A stretch of 64,000 nucleotides of DNA from Shouchella sp047238345 (GCF_047238345.1 NZ_JBDFMQ010000001.1:558001-622000), one strand, 5' to 3'; positions 32,574 to 41,158 are shown, numbered from the stretch's first letter. A program made the numbers and translations. The notes: generated by a model from the sequence alone, not told the origin.

Positions 32574-34091
32574 TTATAATCCAAATACAATTGGCATCCA
32601 GAAGTAAACGGCTCCGGTAATAACAATGATGGAGACGATGTTTAACCATACACCAGCCTTGGCCATATCGCCGACTGAGAGATAGCCTGCGCTAAATACG
32701 GCAGTATTTGGAGGTGTTGCAACTGGCAGCATGTAGCATGAACCTGCTGCAAGGGCCGCGGCAGCCATAAGAAGCAGTGGATCAATGCCGAGGGCAATAC
32801 CAAGGCCGACAGTGAGTGGAAGAATTAAATTGGAAACCGCCGTATTGGAGAGAACCTCGGTAATGCCGAGTACAAACACGACTAAAAGCAATAAGACAAA
32901 AATGTACTCCATACCTTGAAGTGTCTGAAGTACATCTCCAATCGATTCATTTAATCCAGATTCCCCAAACGCTGCTGCAATCGACATACCTCCACCGAAT
33001 AAAATGAGGATTCCCCAAGGAAGCTCTTTCATGTCAGTCCATTCAAGGATACGTTCACCTTTTTTGGAACTAGGAAGAAAGAAGAGTAACAAAGCGCCAA
33101 ATACGGAAATCGTGGCATCATCTAATTGATCAAAGAAGTTTCCGATACTATCAGGGATAAATCCGATTGCTGAAATAAATGGAGACAATGTCCACAGCAA
33201 GACAGTAATGGAGAACACGATGGCGACTTTTTTCTCGTCTGCTGTGAAGGCGCCGAGCTTCTTAATTTCTTCTTTAATAAAAGCCATTGTACTTTCTGAA
33301 TCTTCATTATTGGAATTAACCTTAAATTGAATCTTCGTTAAATAGAAGTACACGACAATCAGTAATATGAGGGCCACTGGACCTGCAAATAACAACCATT
33401 CAGCAAACGTTACAGTACGATCAAGCTGGGAAGAGGCAATGCCCGCCAGCAACGCGTTTGGAACTGCTGCAACGAGTGTTGCGAGTCCACCTATGGTGGC
33501 TGCATACGCCACCGCAAGTAATATACCTTTTGAGAAAAACTCGAAATTTTGCCCTTTCAATATCTGTTTATCTTTTATCTCATTAATTAATGCAATGGCA
33601 ACAGGTAACATCATCAAAGCGGTAGCGGCATTGGATACAAACATAGAAATTGCCGCAGTCGCGATGAGAATGCCAAGAATAATTCGGTTACTTCGCGTTC
33701 CAATCATTTTGATTATGTTTAATGCAATTCTTCTATGTAGATTCCACTTTTGAATGGCCAGTGCAATGACAAAGCCACCACCGTACATGAAAATAACAGA
33801 ACTTCCATACGCTGGTGCAATTGATCCGATCTCAACTCCGTTAAAAGCAGGAAATAGAACAAGCGGTAGCAGAGCGGTAGCCGCCATATGAATAGGTTCT
33901 GTTACCCAATATGTAGCGACTAAAAGTGTTACTCCAAGAACAATCTTCGGCTCATGAGATAAAGCGCTTTCAGGAATAAGGAAATAAACTAAGGCAAAAA
34001 GTAGGGGCCCTAAGATAAGTCCAACTAAATTTCGGGTTGTGTATTGTTTAGTATGATTTGGCTCTGGATCTATTGCTTTTTTTGCCTCCAT
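32574..34091 (-). CDS. DASS/SLC13-family sodium-dependent anion symporter
   Basis: The 505-residue protein has about eleven membrane segments. It shows the divalent anion:Na+ symporter signature: MFVSNAATALMMLPVAIAL (first SNT-type motif) and VLSNTAVSNLILPLTVGL (second SNT motif), plus VATPPNTAVFSAG at the end. The SdcS/CitT-like branch imports C4-dicarboxylates or citrate. ATG at 34091 has AGGAG 8 bases upstream, so it is preferred over the ATG at 34097. Monocistronic. Specificity unknown; together with the CitMHS gene 5 kb away it suggests use of organic acids. Confidence 0.85.
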   Translation of the reverse strand: MEAKKAIDPEPNHTKQYTTRNLVGLILGPLLFALVYFLIPESALSHEPKIVLGVTLLVATYWVTEPIHMAATALLPLVLFPAFNGVEIGSIAPAYGSSVIFMYGGGFVIALAIQKWNLHRRIALNIIKMIGTRSNRIILGILIATAAISMFVSNAATALMMLPVAIALINEIKDKQILKGQNFEFFSKGILLAVAYAATIGGLATLVAAVPNALLAGIASSQLDRTVTFAEWLLFAGPVALILLIVVYFYLTKIQFKVNSNNEDSESTMAFIKEEIKKLGAFTADEKKVAIVFSITVLLWTLSPFISAIGFIPDSIGNFFDQLDDATISVFGALLLFFLPSSKKGERILEWTDMKELPWGILILFGGGMSIAAAFGESGLNESIGDVLQTLQGMEYIFVLLLLVVFVLGITEVLSNTAVSNLILPLTVGLGIALGIDPLLLMAAAALAAGSCYMLPVATPPNTAVFSAGYLSVGDMAKAGVWLNIVSIIVITGAVYFWMPIVFGL

Positions 34092-34282
34092 AAACATGAC
34101 TCCTTTTTAATGTATTCAAAAAACTAGTATAATGTTTTGATTACTAGATTGTCAAAAGAGGTTGTCGAAATTTGCCTTTATCTAGATGCTAATTCGTGTG
34201 ACGACTAGTCGAATATATAGGGTTTTATGGCGTTGAAGAAAATGGATAGGACGTGGGAAAATGGGTAGTCAATCATTAAGTT

Positions 34283-34428
34283 AATGATAGAGAGATTCAA
34301 TGGAAGACGTAAATGGGATTCATGGTACAAAGGTTTTGAACATGAAGCCCGTCATGAATGAATTCTTCCACGAGTTGGGCACTAAAATGATGGTCCATTA
34401 TCGGAAAAAGAAGAATGAAGAAACGTAG
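34283..34428 (+). pseudogene. possible decayed small coding frame (frameshifted)
   Basis: From ATG 34283 the frame reads 25 residues (ending KGFEHEARHE) before a stop; in the next frame the sequence continues coherently (FFHELGTKMMVHYRKKKNEE) to TAG at 34426. A one-base shift near 34358 would join them. There is no ribosome binding site for the first ATG, no homologue recognised, and it could be chance. Otherwise the 340-bp gap 34092-34431 shows nothing. Confidence 0.25.
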
Positions 34429-34431
34429 CAA

Positions 34432-35208
34432 TTAGTTAATAATATGAAAATGCTTTAACGCTTTCTCAATACCGTCTTGTGCTGCTGGTTTTGTTACGAA
34501 ATCGGACATTTGCTTTAGTTCGTCTGAACCGTTTTCCATGGCTACGCCTATTGATACAAGAGACAACATATCAATATCGTTTTGACCATCACCAAAGGCA
34601 ATTGCTTGTGAGTGGTCAATGTTAAAATACCTTAATAGGTTTTCAATCGCTAGTGCTTTGTCGATAGGTTCTTCTAACACGTTTACAATGTAGGGATGCC
34701 AGCGTCGAAAGTGAAGCATGGGAAACGCTACTTTATACATGTATTCGTCAACTTCATTTATAAAGAGGCACAATAAATGAATCGGGTCAGCTACATGTTT
34801 TGGTCGGATAGCTGGATACGTTGTCATGGATAGTGTGTCTGCCAATGCTTGCTGAACTGCATCGTTTTGAATCCCGTTCATGTGGAAGTCTTGACTGTAA
34901 AAAGATAAAGCGTGCTGGTGCTCCCATGCAAATGTCTCAATCGCCCGAACGGTTTTTTCGTTCATACTCGTGTGATAAATGACTTCATCATGGTGGGTGA
35001 CGAGCCCACCATTTGCGGTAATAAATGTCGTGATGCCTAACTCCTTTAATTCCTCACACATAGATAAAGGCCGGCCTGTTGCAGCAACGACAAGAATGCC
35101 CTTCCTTTGTAAGGCTTGTATTGCTCTTTTTGTGGACTCTGGAATAGCTCCAGTCTGAGAGTCTGTAAGTGTTCCATCCACATCAAAAAAGACGACCTTA
35201 TAACTCAT
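34432..35208 (-). CDS. Cof-type HAD-IIB phosphatase
   Basis: The 258-residue protein has the HAD core: FFDVDGTLTDS (nucleophile D9 and D11), AATGRP (motif II), and FGDGQNDIDML (motif IV), with a Cof/IIB cap between. The C2B cap family dephosphorylates sugar phosphates, riboflavin intermediates and similar compounds. The ATG overlaps the end of the upstream APH gene by 4 bases, so both are translated from one message. The substrate is not readable from the sequence. Confidence 0.9.
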   Translation of the reverse strand: MSYKVVFFDVDGTLTDSQTGAIPESTKRAIQALQRKGILVVAATGRPLSMCEELKELGITTFITANGGLVTHHDEVIYHTSMNEKTVRAIETFAWEHQHALSFYSQDFHMNGIQNDAVQQALADTLSMTTYPAIRPKHVADPIHLLCLFINEVDEYMYKVAFPMLHFRRWHPYIVNVLEEPIDKALAIENLLRYFNIDHSQAIAFGDGQNDIDMLSLVSIGVAMENGSDELKQMSDFVTKPAAQDGIEKALKHFHIIN

Positions 35209-36098
35209 AAAAAACTCCTATCTTTTAATTCTAAGAATCTTTTAATCATAGGCTTAGCCTCATGTAATCGATTCTTTCTTTGTACATAAAGTAAGTGATG
35301 AAATAACGGTTGCAAGCCGTAAAAGTGCTCAATTCTATAAAGCATGTCTTCTTTAGATAAATTGGTTGGATAATGATTTAATAGTTGTTTAACAAGGTCT
35401 GAACCATAAGCCCAATACAGACCGGCAAAATCAAATGCCGGATCTCCTAATTGTGCATCTGTAAAATCGATAATCCCAGCAAGCTTTTGATCTTCGGGGC
35501 TGTAAATCATATTGGATGTCGTTAAATCACCGTGGATCGGGACGTTTTGATAATTTCTATATGTAGTATCGAATTGATTCAAAAAATCTTGAAAAACGTG
35601 ATCAATGTGAACCGTTAAGTTAGCATCTAAAAATGGGTAAACCTCAGCTTGCAAGGATGAATAAAGCTCGCTCCAAAAAGTCAAGGTGTGAAGGTGCTCA
35701 AAACCTTCAAGTTCAGAGGGGTTAATCCCATGTATTGTTGATAAAAAGTGTCCCAACTTCCTAAAATCATGTTGGGAAAGTGTCGTTGTACTCTCAACTG
35801 TATGTAATGGAATGCCATCAATAAGTGTGTATGTGAGTGCGATGAGTATAGCATCGTTGTAAACCGGTGATAGTTCCGGAACAGGAAGCATAAATTTCGT
35901 TCGTTGGATGGTCCGAACAAATGACCATTCTTTACGCAATAAGGCTTCGCTGTCTGGTTTTTTTGGAAAGCGAAAAACCGTGTCATTATTTACGGTTACG
36001 ATGGTATGATCCCAACCGGTATCATTTACGGTAAGAAGGTTAATTGTTAATGAAGGATTGATTTGATGTAACGTTTGTTTCCACTGATGTTCATTCAT
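35205..36098 (-). CDS. aminoglycoside phosphotransferase family kinase
   Basis: From ATG 36098, where GGGAG lies 8 bases upstream, the 297-residue product begins MNEHQWKQTLHQINPS, the usual opening of this APH group. It continues with GWDHTIVTVNNDTVFRFPKK (nucleotide-binding lobe), VPIHGDLTTSNMI (H-G-D-x-x-x-x-N catalytic loop) and LAGIIDFTDAQLGDPAFDFAGLYW (metal Asp). It phosphorylates an unknown small molecule. It is followed by the HAD phosphatase gene (4-base overlap). The same frame extends further upstream through a broken Nudix segment, but that part is not part of the working protein, in my reading. Confidence 0.8.
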   Translation of the reverse strand: MNEHQWKQTLHQINPSLTINLLTVNDTGWDHTIVTVNNDTVFRFPKKPDSEALLRKEWSFVRTIQRTKFMLPVPELSPVYNDAILIALTYTLIDGIPLHTVESTTTLSQHDFRKLGHFLSTIHGINPSELEGFEHLHTLTFWSELYSSLQAEVYPFLDANLTVHIDHVFQDFLNQFDTTYRNYQNVPIHGDLTTSNMIYSPEDQKLAGIIDFTDAQLGDPAFDFAGLYWAYGSDLVKQLLNHYPTNLSKEDMLYRIEHFYGLQPLFHHLLYVQRKNRLHEAKPMIKRFLELKDRSFL

Positions 36099-36368
36099 TG
36101 TTTGTGCTCCCAATATCTCTTTTTCTTTTAAACGGTGGATGATATAGGCCAACCGTAAGTCTCTAATAGAGGAACGTGTCATACCTGTTTCTTCATAGAT
36201 TTCACGATAACAAGCGGCTTCAGGGTTGTTTAGTTCGTTCTCATCCATATGCCCACCGATAGGCAAATAAAAATTGGCAAAAAAAGCGTCTTCTTTACTC
36301 TTCCGTAAAAAAAGCAATTCCTCTTTCTCATTAACTTACAAAGCCACGGCTAGTTGTCTTAGTTTCAT
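36099..36368 (-). pseudogene. relic of a Nudix hydrolase gene fused to APH frame
   Basis: From ATG 36368 (AGAGGAGAATG site) the frame reads MKLRQLAVAL, a stop TAA at codon 11 (36336-36338), then VNEKEELLFLRK, FLPIGGHMD-like NFYLPIGGHMDENE and ACYREIYEETGM, a Nudix-box C-terminal half with REIYEE. It breaks off at IIHRLKEKEI, where a normal Nudix protein would continue with strand GVQYIFFG. The APH ATG follows at once. So a Nudix gene was truncated at its 3' end by deletion and its start carries a nonsense codon. It is therefore annotated as a relic. Confidence 0.7.
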
Positions 36369-36445
36369 GACACATTCTCCTCTTACTTAATTATTCGACA
36401 AAATTAGGAAAAATCCTTGTTAGAGCTTTTTGTGTATCTAAATCA

Positions 36446-36475
36446 TTGACATTGTGTATATAGTATATGTACAAT
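36446..36475 (+). promoter_or_regulatory. promoter with palindromic operator of the GntR-ABC operon
   Basis: TTGACA (36446-36451), 18-base spacer, TACAAT (36470-36475). The imperfect palindrome TTGTGTATAT-AGT-ATATGTACAA (36452-36474) fills the spacer and the -10 box, a position suited to autorepression by the GntR/YtrA-type regulator encoded next. Confidence 0.75.
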
Positions 36476-36505
36476 ATATGCAAAGATAACAATTGTGAGG
36501 TAAAT

Positions 36506-36883
36506 ATGAACATTCTCTTATCCAATGCGTCCCAAGAACCGATTTACGCACAGATAAAAAATCAAATAAAACAAAGCATTCTGAGAGGAGAGTTGGCTGA
36601 AGGGGATCCCCTCCCCTCTATGCGAAAGCTTGCAAAAGAACTTCAGATTAGTGTCATTACAACAAAGCGAGCGTATGAAGAGTTAGAGCGAGACGGGTTT
36701 ATCATTTCTTATGTAGGAAAAGGTTCATTTGTGGCAGGACAGAACACGGATTTGATACAGGAGAGGCGTTTGCAGATGGTTGAACAATCACTCGCAGAAA
36801 TTGTGAAGGAAAGTAAAAATCTAGACATTTCGCTCCAGCAACTACAAGAGATACTAGCGATGCTTTATGAGGAGGAGGAATGA
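36506..36883 (+). CDS. GntR-family regulator, YtrA subfamily
   Basis: The 125-residue protein has an N-terminal winged helix (PIYAQIKNQIKQSILRGELAEGDPLPSMRKLAKELQISVITTKRAYEELERDGFI, residues 11-65) and a short C-terminal helical dimerisation tail, the YtrA-type domain. ATG at 36506 has GTGAGG upstream and the frame from 36467 has none. It should bind the palindrome at 36452-36474 and repress the ABC genes, being relieved by a ligand or antimicrobial. The TGA overlaps the ATG of the first ABC gene. Confidence 0.85.
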   Translation: MNILLSNASQEPIYAQIKNQIKQSILRGELAEGDPLPSMRKLAKELQISVITTKRAYEELERDGFIISYVGKGSFVAGQNTDLIQERRLQMVEQSLAEIVKESKNLDISLQQLQEILAMLYEEEE

Positions 36884-37743
36884 TGCGTGATAGTGCGACA
36901 TTCAATCAAGTGAACAAGGCATTTCAAAATTTCACGTTAAGAGATGTTTCGTTTTCTATAAGAAAAGGCTATATTACAGGTTTTATCGGTCCAAACGGTG
37001 CGGGTAAATCAACGATAATTAGGTTGCTGCTCAATTTACTTAAGCCAGACTCAGGTACAATTAACGTCTTTGATCAGGCATATGATGATCACAGTAAGGC
37101 GATTAAACAACGAATTGGTTTTGTCTTTTCCGATCACCATCTCTATCAACATTTGACCATTGAAAAAATGAGAAAGATCATCTCTCAATTTTATGTGAAT
37201 TGGGACGATGACCTGTTTGAAACGTATATAAAGCAGTTTAAGCTCTCTCAAAACGATAAGGTTGGCCATCTATCAAAAGGGATGGGAATGAAATTATCAA
37301 TTGCCATTGCCCTCTCGCATCATGCGGAGTTAATTGTCCTTGATGAACCAACTGCAGCACTTGACCCAATTAGCCGTAGAGACATTTTGCAGTTGCTTCA
37401 AGAGGTAATTCAAGATGAAGAAAAGGCCGTATTCTTCTCCACGCACATCACGACAGATTTGGAGCAAATTGCAGATTATATTCTTTTTCTCTGGGATGGT
37501 TCGATTGTTCTTGACGAAGAAAAGGATGCCATTCTTGAGCGACATGTCATTGTTAGAGGGGCAAAAGAACTGCTAGATAAAGATATTCGTGCGTTATTTC
37601 TGCAGGTTAAGGAGACATCAGTAGGGTTTGAAGCATTGACTACTCAAGCTGGACTCGTCCGAAGACTGATGGGTGATGAAGTTGTGATGGAACAAGCAAC
37701 GTTAGAAGACATTATGGTGTATACCGTAGGCGATTTGCAATGA
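36880..37743 (+). CDS. ABC transporter ATPase (PmtA/YtrB type)
   Basis: The 287-residue ATPase has Walker A GPNGAGKST near 39, the signature as LSKGMGMKLS (degenerate C-loop), Walker B LIVLDEPTAALDP, and the H-loop in FFSTHITTD. A C-terminal 70-residue extension follows. It drives the adjacent permease. AGGAGGA precedes the ATG, which overlaps the GntR stop. The order GntR-ATPase-permease-(small)-ATPase-permease is that of S. aureus PmtRABCD and resembles YtrABCDEF. Confidence 0.9.
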   Translation: MMRDSATFNQVNKAFQNFTLRDVSFSIRKGYITGFIGPNGAGKSTIIRLLLNLLKPDSGTINVFDQAYDDHSKAIKQRIGFVFSDHHLYQHLTIEKMRKIISQFYVNWDDDLFETYIKQFKLSQNDKVGHLSKGMGMKLSIAIALSHHAELIVLDEPTAALDPISRRDILQLLQEVIQDEEKAVFFSTHITTDLEQIADYILFLWDGSIVLDEEKDAILERHVIVRGAKELLDKDIRALFLQVKETSVGFEALTTQAGLVRRLMGDEVVMEQATLEDIMVYTVGDLQ

Positions 37744-38339
37744 TCGCTTTATTGTTAAAAGAATGGCACGTAAATGTCTGGTATACCGTAATCCTATCTG
37801 GTATTGGAATCTTAGGAGGGTTGCTTTTAGGTAACGGGTCACTCCCATTAATGGTGGCGGTTTTGGTAACGTGCTTGTACGCATTGCTTTCTGTGGAATC
37901 AGACCATCATAATCAGTCAGATTTAATGATCCGAGTATTGCCTGTTTGTGCAAGAGAGGTTGTTGGGGCGAAGTATGTGGCTACCATCTTGATCGGTTTC
38001 ATTACTACGATAGCCATTACGCTATTTAACCGCTTATTGCCAGGTTTCTCGTCTTTATCGTGGTTTGAATGGGGCTCTGCAGTTGGTTTAATCATGTTGT
38101 TTGTATCCATTTTGTATCCACTGATGTATCGGTTTGGTAGAAGGGTTGTCACGGCAACAAGCGTTTTTATCCTATTGGTGCTTCCTGGAGTTAGTGTATT
38201 TGGTTATTCTCTTATTGCATTCGTTCATCATCATGTGATTCAAGAGGTTGGATTCCTCATATTTGGTTTAGGGATGCTGCTATTTATACCTTTATCGTTT
38301 TGGTTGTCCACTTACTTTTATCAAAAATATGGCGAATAG
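37740..38339 (+). CDS. ABC-2-type permease (PmtB/ABC2_membrane-like)
   Basis: The 199-residue protein has six hydrophobic segments and a SVESDHHNQSDLMIRVLPVCAREVVGAKYVA cytoplasmic loop, the ATPase-contact region typical of ABC2_membrane_5 proteins (SDLMxxxLPVxRxxxVxxKY). It pairs with the ATPase just upstream, whose stop overlaps its ATG. It probably moves an amphipathic peptide or drug across the membrane. Specificity is inferred from PmtB only. Confidence 0.8.
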   Translation: MIALLLKEWHVNVWYTVILSGIGILGGLLLGNGSLPLMVAVLVTCLYALLSVESDHHNQSDLMIRVLPVCAREVVGAKYVATILIGFITTIAITLFNRLLPGFSSLSWFEWGSAVGLIMLFVSILYPLMYRFGRRVVTATSVFILLVLPGVSVFGYSLIAFVHHHVIQEVGFLIFGLGMLLFIPLSFWLSTYFYQKYGE

Positions 38340-38354
38340 AAAGGTGTGGATTAG

Positions 38355-38630
38355 GTGAGCTACATTCGTTTCGTTTGTAAAGCAATTGTTCTACCGCTTA
38401 GTGGGTTAGGTTTAATCTTTGCTTGTTTATATCTATTTGAGCGGATGAATTGGATGCCTAACTGGAATGATCGTGTATTTAATACGATCAATCGTTTCAT
38501 TCCAGAAGGCTGGTTCATCGATCGTTTTGCGTTGTTTCATTCCTATGAGCTTAATGTGATGGCAGCGTTTAGTACGATTGTGGTTGTCATGACAATCATT
38601 ATCGCTGTTTTTGTTGGAATATTCGGTTAA
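38355..38630 (+). CDS. small membrane protein within the ABC operon
   Basis: The 91-residue protein has two membrane spans (LPLSGLGLIFACLYLF, AFSTIVVVMTIIIAVFVG) with a loop PEGWFIDRFALFHSYELNVMAAF between them. Starts with GTG at 38355 behind AAAGGTGTGG. No family recognised. The loop resembles that of the protein at 52416 (P-x-x-W-F...E-L-N-x-x-x-A-F), so these form a small family. Function unknown; it may be an accessory subunit. Confidence 0.65.
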   Translation: MSYIRFVCKAIVLPLSGLGLIFACLYLFERMNWMPNWNDRVFNTINRFIPEGWFIDRFALFHSYELNVMAAFSTIVVVMTIIIAVFVGIFG

Positions 38631-38646
38631 AAGAAGGAGGAAGAAG

Positions 38647-39504
38647 ATGAGCGCACTACTAGAAGTCCAAGCTCTTCATAAACAATTTAAAGGTACGTCA
38701 TTCGGAGTGAAAAATGTGTCGTTTCGCATTCAACCTGGTTCCATTGTCGGGTTTATTGGTGAAAATGGAGCAGGGAAATCAACAACAATTGGATCTATTT
38801 TAGGAACACTACGAAAAGATCAGGGAACCATTCACGTATTTGGTCAGGAAAGAGAGCAAAATGAGTTAATAGTGAAAGAAGAGATAGGGGTCGTGTTTGA
38901 TAGTGTGCAGCTCCCTAGTGAATTAAATGTTGTGCAGTTGGAGCGGGTTTTTAGTGGAATCTATCAACAATGGAGCAAGGAAACCTTTTTCGATTACATC
39001 GAGAAATTTTCCTTGCCGAGAAACAAGAAGATTCGTAGCTTTTCTCGTGGGATGTCGATGAAAGTCTCGATGGCGGTTGCCTTGTCACATAAGGCAAAGC
39101 TCCTATTGCTTGATGAAGCGACCGCAGGACTTGACCCAAGTGGACGAGAGGATCTTCTTCAAGTGTTGCAGGAATTTGTCAGCGATGGGGAACGATCCAT
39201 TCTCATGTCTTCTCATATTACAAGTGATATTGAGAAAATTGCAGATGAATTAATTTTTATTAAAGGTGGAGAGGTACTGCTCGATATCAATAAAGAGACG
39301 TTTCTAACTTCTTATGGAGTCTTGTTATGTAGTGAAAAAGAAATGGCATCCATACCAAAAGAAGCGATTGTCGCGTATCGAAAAAAAGAGGGTGGCATAG
39401 AAGTGCTTGTATCAGATAAGGATGTGATTCCATCTACGATAAAAAAGGGATCATCAACAATTGACGATATGACACTCATTTTAATGAAAGGGGTAAAAGC
39501 ATGA
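38647..39504 (+). CDS. ABC transporter ATPase (PmtC type)
   Basis: The 285-residue ATPase has Walker A GENGAGKST, signature SFSRGMSMKVSMAVAL, Walker B LLLLDEATAGLDP with Ala for the usual Pro, and SSHITSD. It is a paralogue of the ATPase at 36880, and serves the following permease. ATG at 38647 is chosen because AGGAGGAAGAAG precedes it; the frame from 38611 has no site and is translated inside the small gene's tail. Its stop overlaps the next ATG. Confidence 0.9.
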   Translation: MSALLEVQALHKQFKGTSFGVKNVSFRIQPGSIVGFIGENGAGKSTTIGSILGTLRKDQGTIHVFGQEREQNELIVKEEIGVVFDSVQLPSELNVVQLERVFSGIYQQWSKETFFDYIEKFSLPRNKKIRSFSRGMSMKVSMAVALSHKAKLLLLDEATAGLDPSGREDLLQVLQEFVSDGERSILMSSHITSDIEKIADELIFIKGGEVLLDINKETFLTSYGVLLCSEKEMASIPKEAIVAYRKKEGGIEVLVSDKDVIPSTIKKGSSTIDDMTLILMKGVKA

Positions 39505-40157
39505 AAGGATTAATGATGAACCAATATTATAGTGTAGAGAAATCCATCTGGGTCTATGCCGCCTTAAGCCTTGTTGTACCAGTTTTGTTACTCGTATTCT
39601 TTGAACGAGGAATGCTCGATCGCTTGGCGGCATTTATTCCAATTGCCTTTATGGTTTCGCCAGCTTTGGAGGTGTTGAAGCATGAAGCCAAGTCAGGTTG
39701 GAGTAAATATGTAGCGACATTGCCCGTCAGTCGACCGCGGGTAGTTCAGAGTCATTATCTATTCTTTATCTTATTAATGGTAGTAGGTATCGTTTTCGCC
39801 GTTGTAACGTATCTCATTGTGACACAACTTTTTGATCAAGCACCGACAGAATACTATATAGTAGGCATTTTAAGTATCATTGGCATTGTTTTTATATCAG
39901 GAATTATCTCGTATCCTCTTACGTATTTCTTTGGCACTGAAAAGAGCGATATGATTATGCTTGTGGGATTAGGAGGGGCAATTGGAATTTATTTTCTTAG
40001 TTCTATTGTATTTTCACGATTTGTAGATGGAAATAGCATCTATCTTGGTTTGAATGCTGACCAATTATTCGCCCTGCTTTTCCTATTAGTCACATTTGTT
40101 CTATTTGTGATCTCCTATATTGTTTCACTAATGATTTATAAGCGTAAAGAATTTTAA
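39501..40157 (+). CDS. ABC-2-type permease (PmtD type)
   Basis: The 218-residue protein has six membrane spans. The cytoplasmic segment HEAKSGWSKYVATLPVSRPRVVQSHY fits the ABC2_membrane_5 group (E-x-x-x-x-W-x-x-x-x-x-x-P-x-x-R). It pairs with the ATPase before it (ATGA overlap). With the other three genes it would form a heteromeric exporter. A terminator follows, closing the operon. Confidence 0.85.
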   Translation: MKGLMMNQYYSVEKSIWVYAALSLVVPVLLLVFFERGMLDRLAAFIPIAFMVSPALEVLKHEAKSGWSKYVATLPVSRPRVVQSHYLFFILLMVVGIVFAVVTYLIVTQLFDQAPTEYYIVGILSIIGIVFISGIISYPLTYFFGTEKSDMIMLVGLGGAIGIYFLSSIVFSRFVDGNSIYLGLNADQLFALLFLLVTFVLFVISYIVSLMIYKRKEF

Positions 40158-40163
40158 GAGAAT

Positions 40164-40189
40164 CGCATCTGTAATAGGTGCGTTTTTTT
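40164..40189 (+). terminator. terminator of the Pmt-like operon
   Basis: CGCATC/GGTGCG stem (with G-U pair) around TGTAATA, followed by TTTTTTT. Confidence 0.75.
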
Positions 40190-40231
40190 GTGTAGAATGG
40201 GTATAGAAGGGATACGAGGGAGGCGGACTAA

Positions 40232-40411
40232 ATGAAAATTTTAATGTTTTGCGAACATTGCGGAAACCCAAAGATCTTATCGAATTACGTGTTGAAAATG
40301 TATATCGCGACTGCGCATTATGTCTACTGTGATGCCTGTCAACATGAGAATGAAGTAACATCCAAGCTAAGACGTTACGCCTTTCAACTTAGAAGAAAGC
40401 AAGGCTATTAA
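40232..40411 (+). CDS. 59-residue zinc-ribbon-like small protein
   Basis: A short frame starts with ATG at 40232 behind GGGAGG (8-base spacing). The product has two CxxC motifs (MFCEHCG and CDACQ), 33 residues apart, and a basic C-terminus (KLRRYAFQLRRKQGY), suggesting a small zinc-binding, perhaps nucleic-acid-binding, protein. No family name recognised. It stands between terminators of other units. Confidence 0.7.
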   Translation: MKILMFCEHCGNPKILSNYVLKMYIATAHYVYCDACQHENEVTSKLRRYAFQLRRKQGY

Positions 40412-40489
40412 TCGTTAAAGAGATCGTTTTTCATAACTAGTAGAGCCGATCAGGCTTTTTTTATTGCAGAAAATGGAGGAGGAATCATT

Positions 40490-40996
40490 TTGAGCAGAGA
40501 CATCGACTTAATAGAACTTACATATGAGGACTGGAAAGACATTTACGCCTATGCATCTCTTTCAATTGTTAGTCGCTATCAGCCATGGGAAACGATGCGG
40601 GAAGAGGAGACAAAGAATTATGTGAACGGCATTTTAAAAAGTCAACAAGAAGAGCCTCGTACTCGTTATGCACTTGCTATTAAACAAGAAGGGAAAACCA
40701 TTGGCGTGACTGAATTAAATGTTCGCAGCAAGAGTAATGGTGAAATCTCTTATATTTTACATCCAGACTATTGGGGAAAAGGGTTTGCTTCCACAGCAGC
40801 AAAAAGGATGTTGCGGTTTGGCTTTGAGGAGCTTCAGCTGCATCGGATTTATGGGAAGTGCGATCCAAATAACGAGGCTTCAGCAAAGCTTATGTTGCGA
40901 CTAGGTATGCAGCAAGAAGGAAGATTAAGAGAAAATTTATGGGCAAAAGATCATTGGAGAGATTCGCCCCTATTTAGTATTCTAGCCCATGAGTGA
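40490..40996 (+). CDS. GNAT N-acetyltransferase, RimJ/RimL-like
   Basis: The 168-residue protein starts with TTG at 40490 behind GGAGGAGGAA. It shows GEISYILHPDYWGKGFASTAAKRMLRFGFEELQLHRIYGKCDPNNEASAKLMLRLGMQQEGRLRENLW, the typical motif A/B region of RimJ/RimL/SpeG-like acetyltransferases (acetyl-CoA loop at GKGFAS). It may acetylate a ribosomal protein N-terminus or a polyamine. Monocistronic. Confidence 0.9.
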   Translation: MSRDIDLIELTYEDWKDIYAYASLSIVSRYQPWETMREEETKNYVNGILKSQQEEPRTRYALAIKQEGKTIGVTELNVRSKSNGEISYILHPDYWGKGFASTAAKRMLRFGFEELQLHRIYGKCDPNNEASAKLMLRLGMQQEGRLRENLWAKDHWRDSPLFSILAHE

Positions 40997-41008
40997 GTAG
41001 TGGATGAA

Positions 41009-41118
41009 TGTGGATAACGGGTTATAAGTAGACATTGTGGTTGTTTATATGTGTATAAAGGATGTAGATAAGTCGGAAAACTGTGGAAAATGAATCCGTT
41101 TTCTAGTGGTTATCCACA
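41009..41118. promoter_or_regulatory. cluster of DnaA boxes
   Basis: Within 110 bp lie two perfect DnaA boxes: TGTGGATAA at 41009-41017 (minus-strand TTATCCACA) and TTATCCACA at 41110-41118. There are three one-mismatch boxes between them: TGTGTATAA at 41050, TGTAGATAA at 41063 and TGTGGAAAA at 41082. The gap is intergenic between the GNAT gene and a terminator. It does not look like oriC (no dnaA or dnaN gene) but like a DnaA-box cluster that titrates or regulates DnaA. Confidence 0.7.
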
Positions 41119-41122
41119 AAAA

Positions 41123-41143
41123 GCCTCCCTATAGCTGGGAGGC
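41123..41143 (-). terminator. terminator of the amidohydrolase operon
   Basis: GCCTCCC/GGGAGGC stem around TATAGCT; the minus strand then has CTTTTTGTGG. Confidence 0.75.
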
Positions 41144-41158
41144 TTCGCGTTATGTTGT

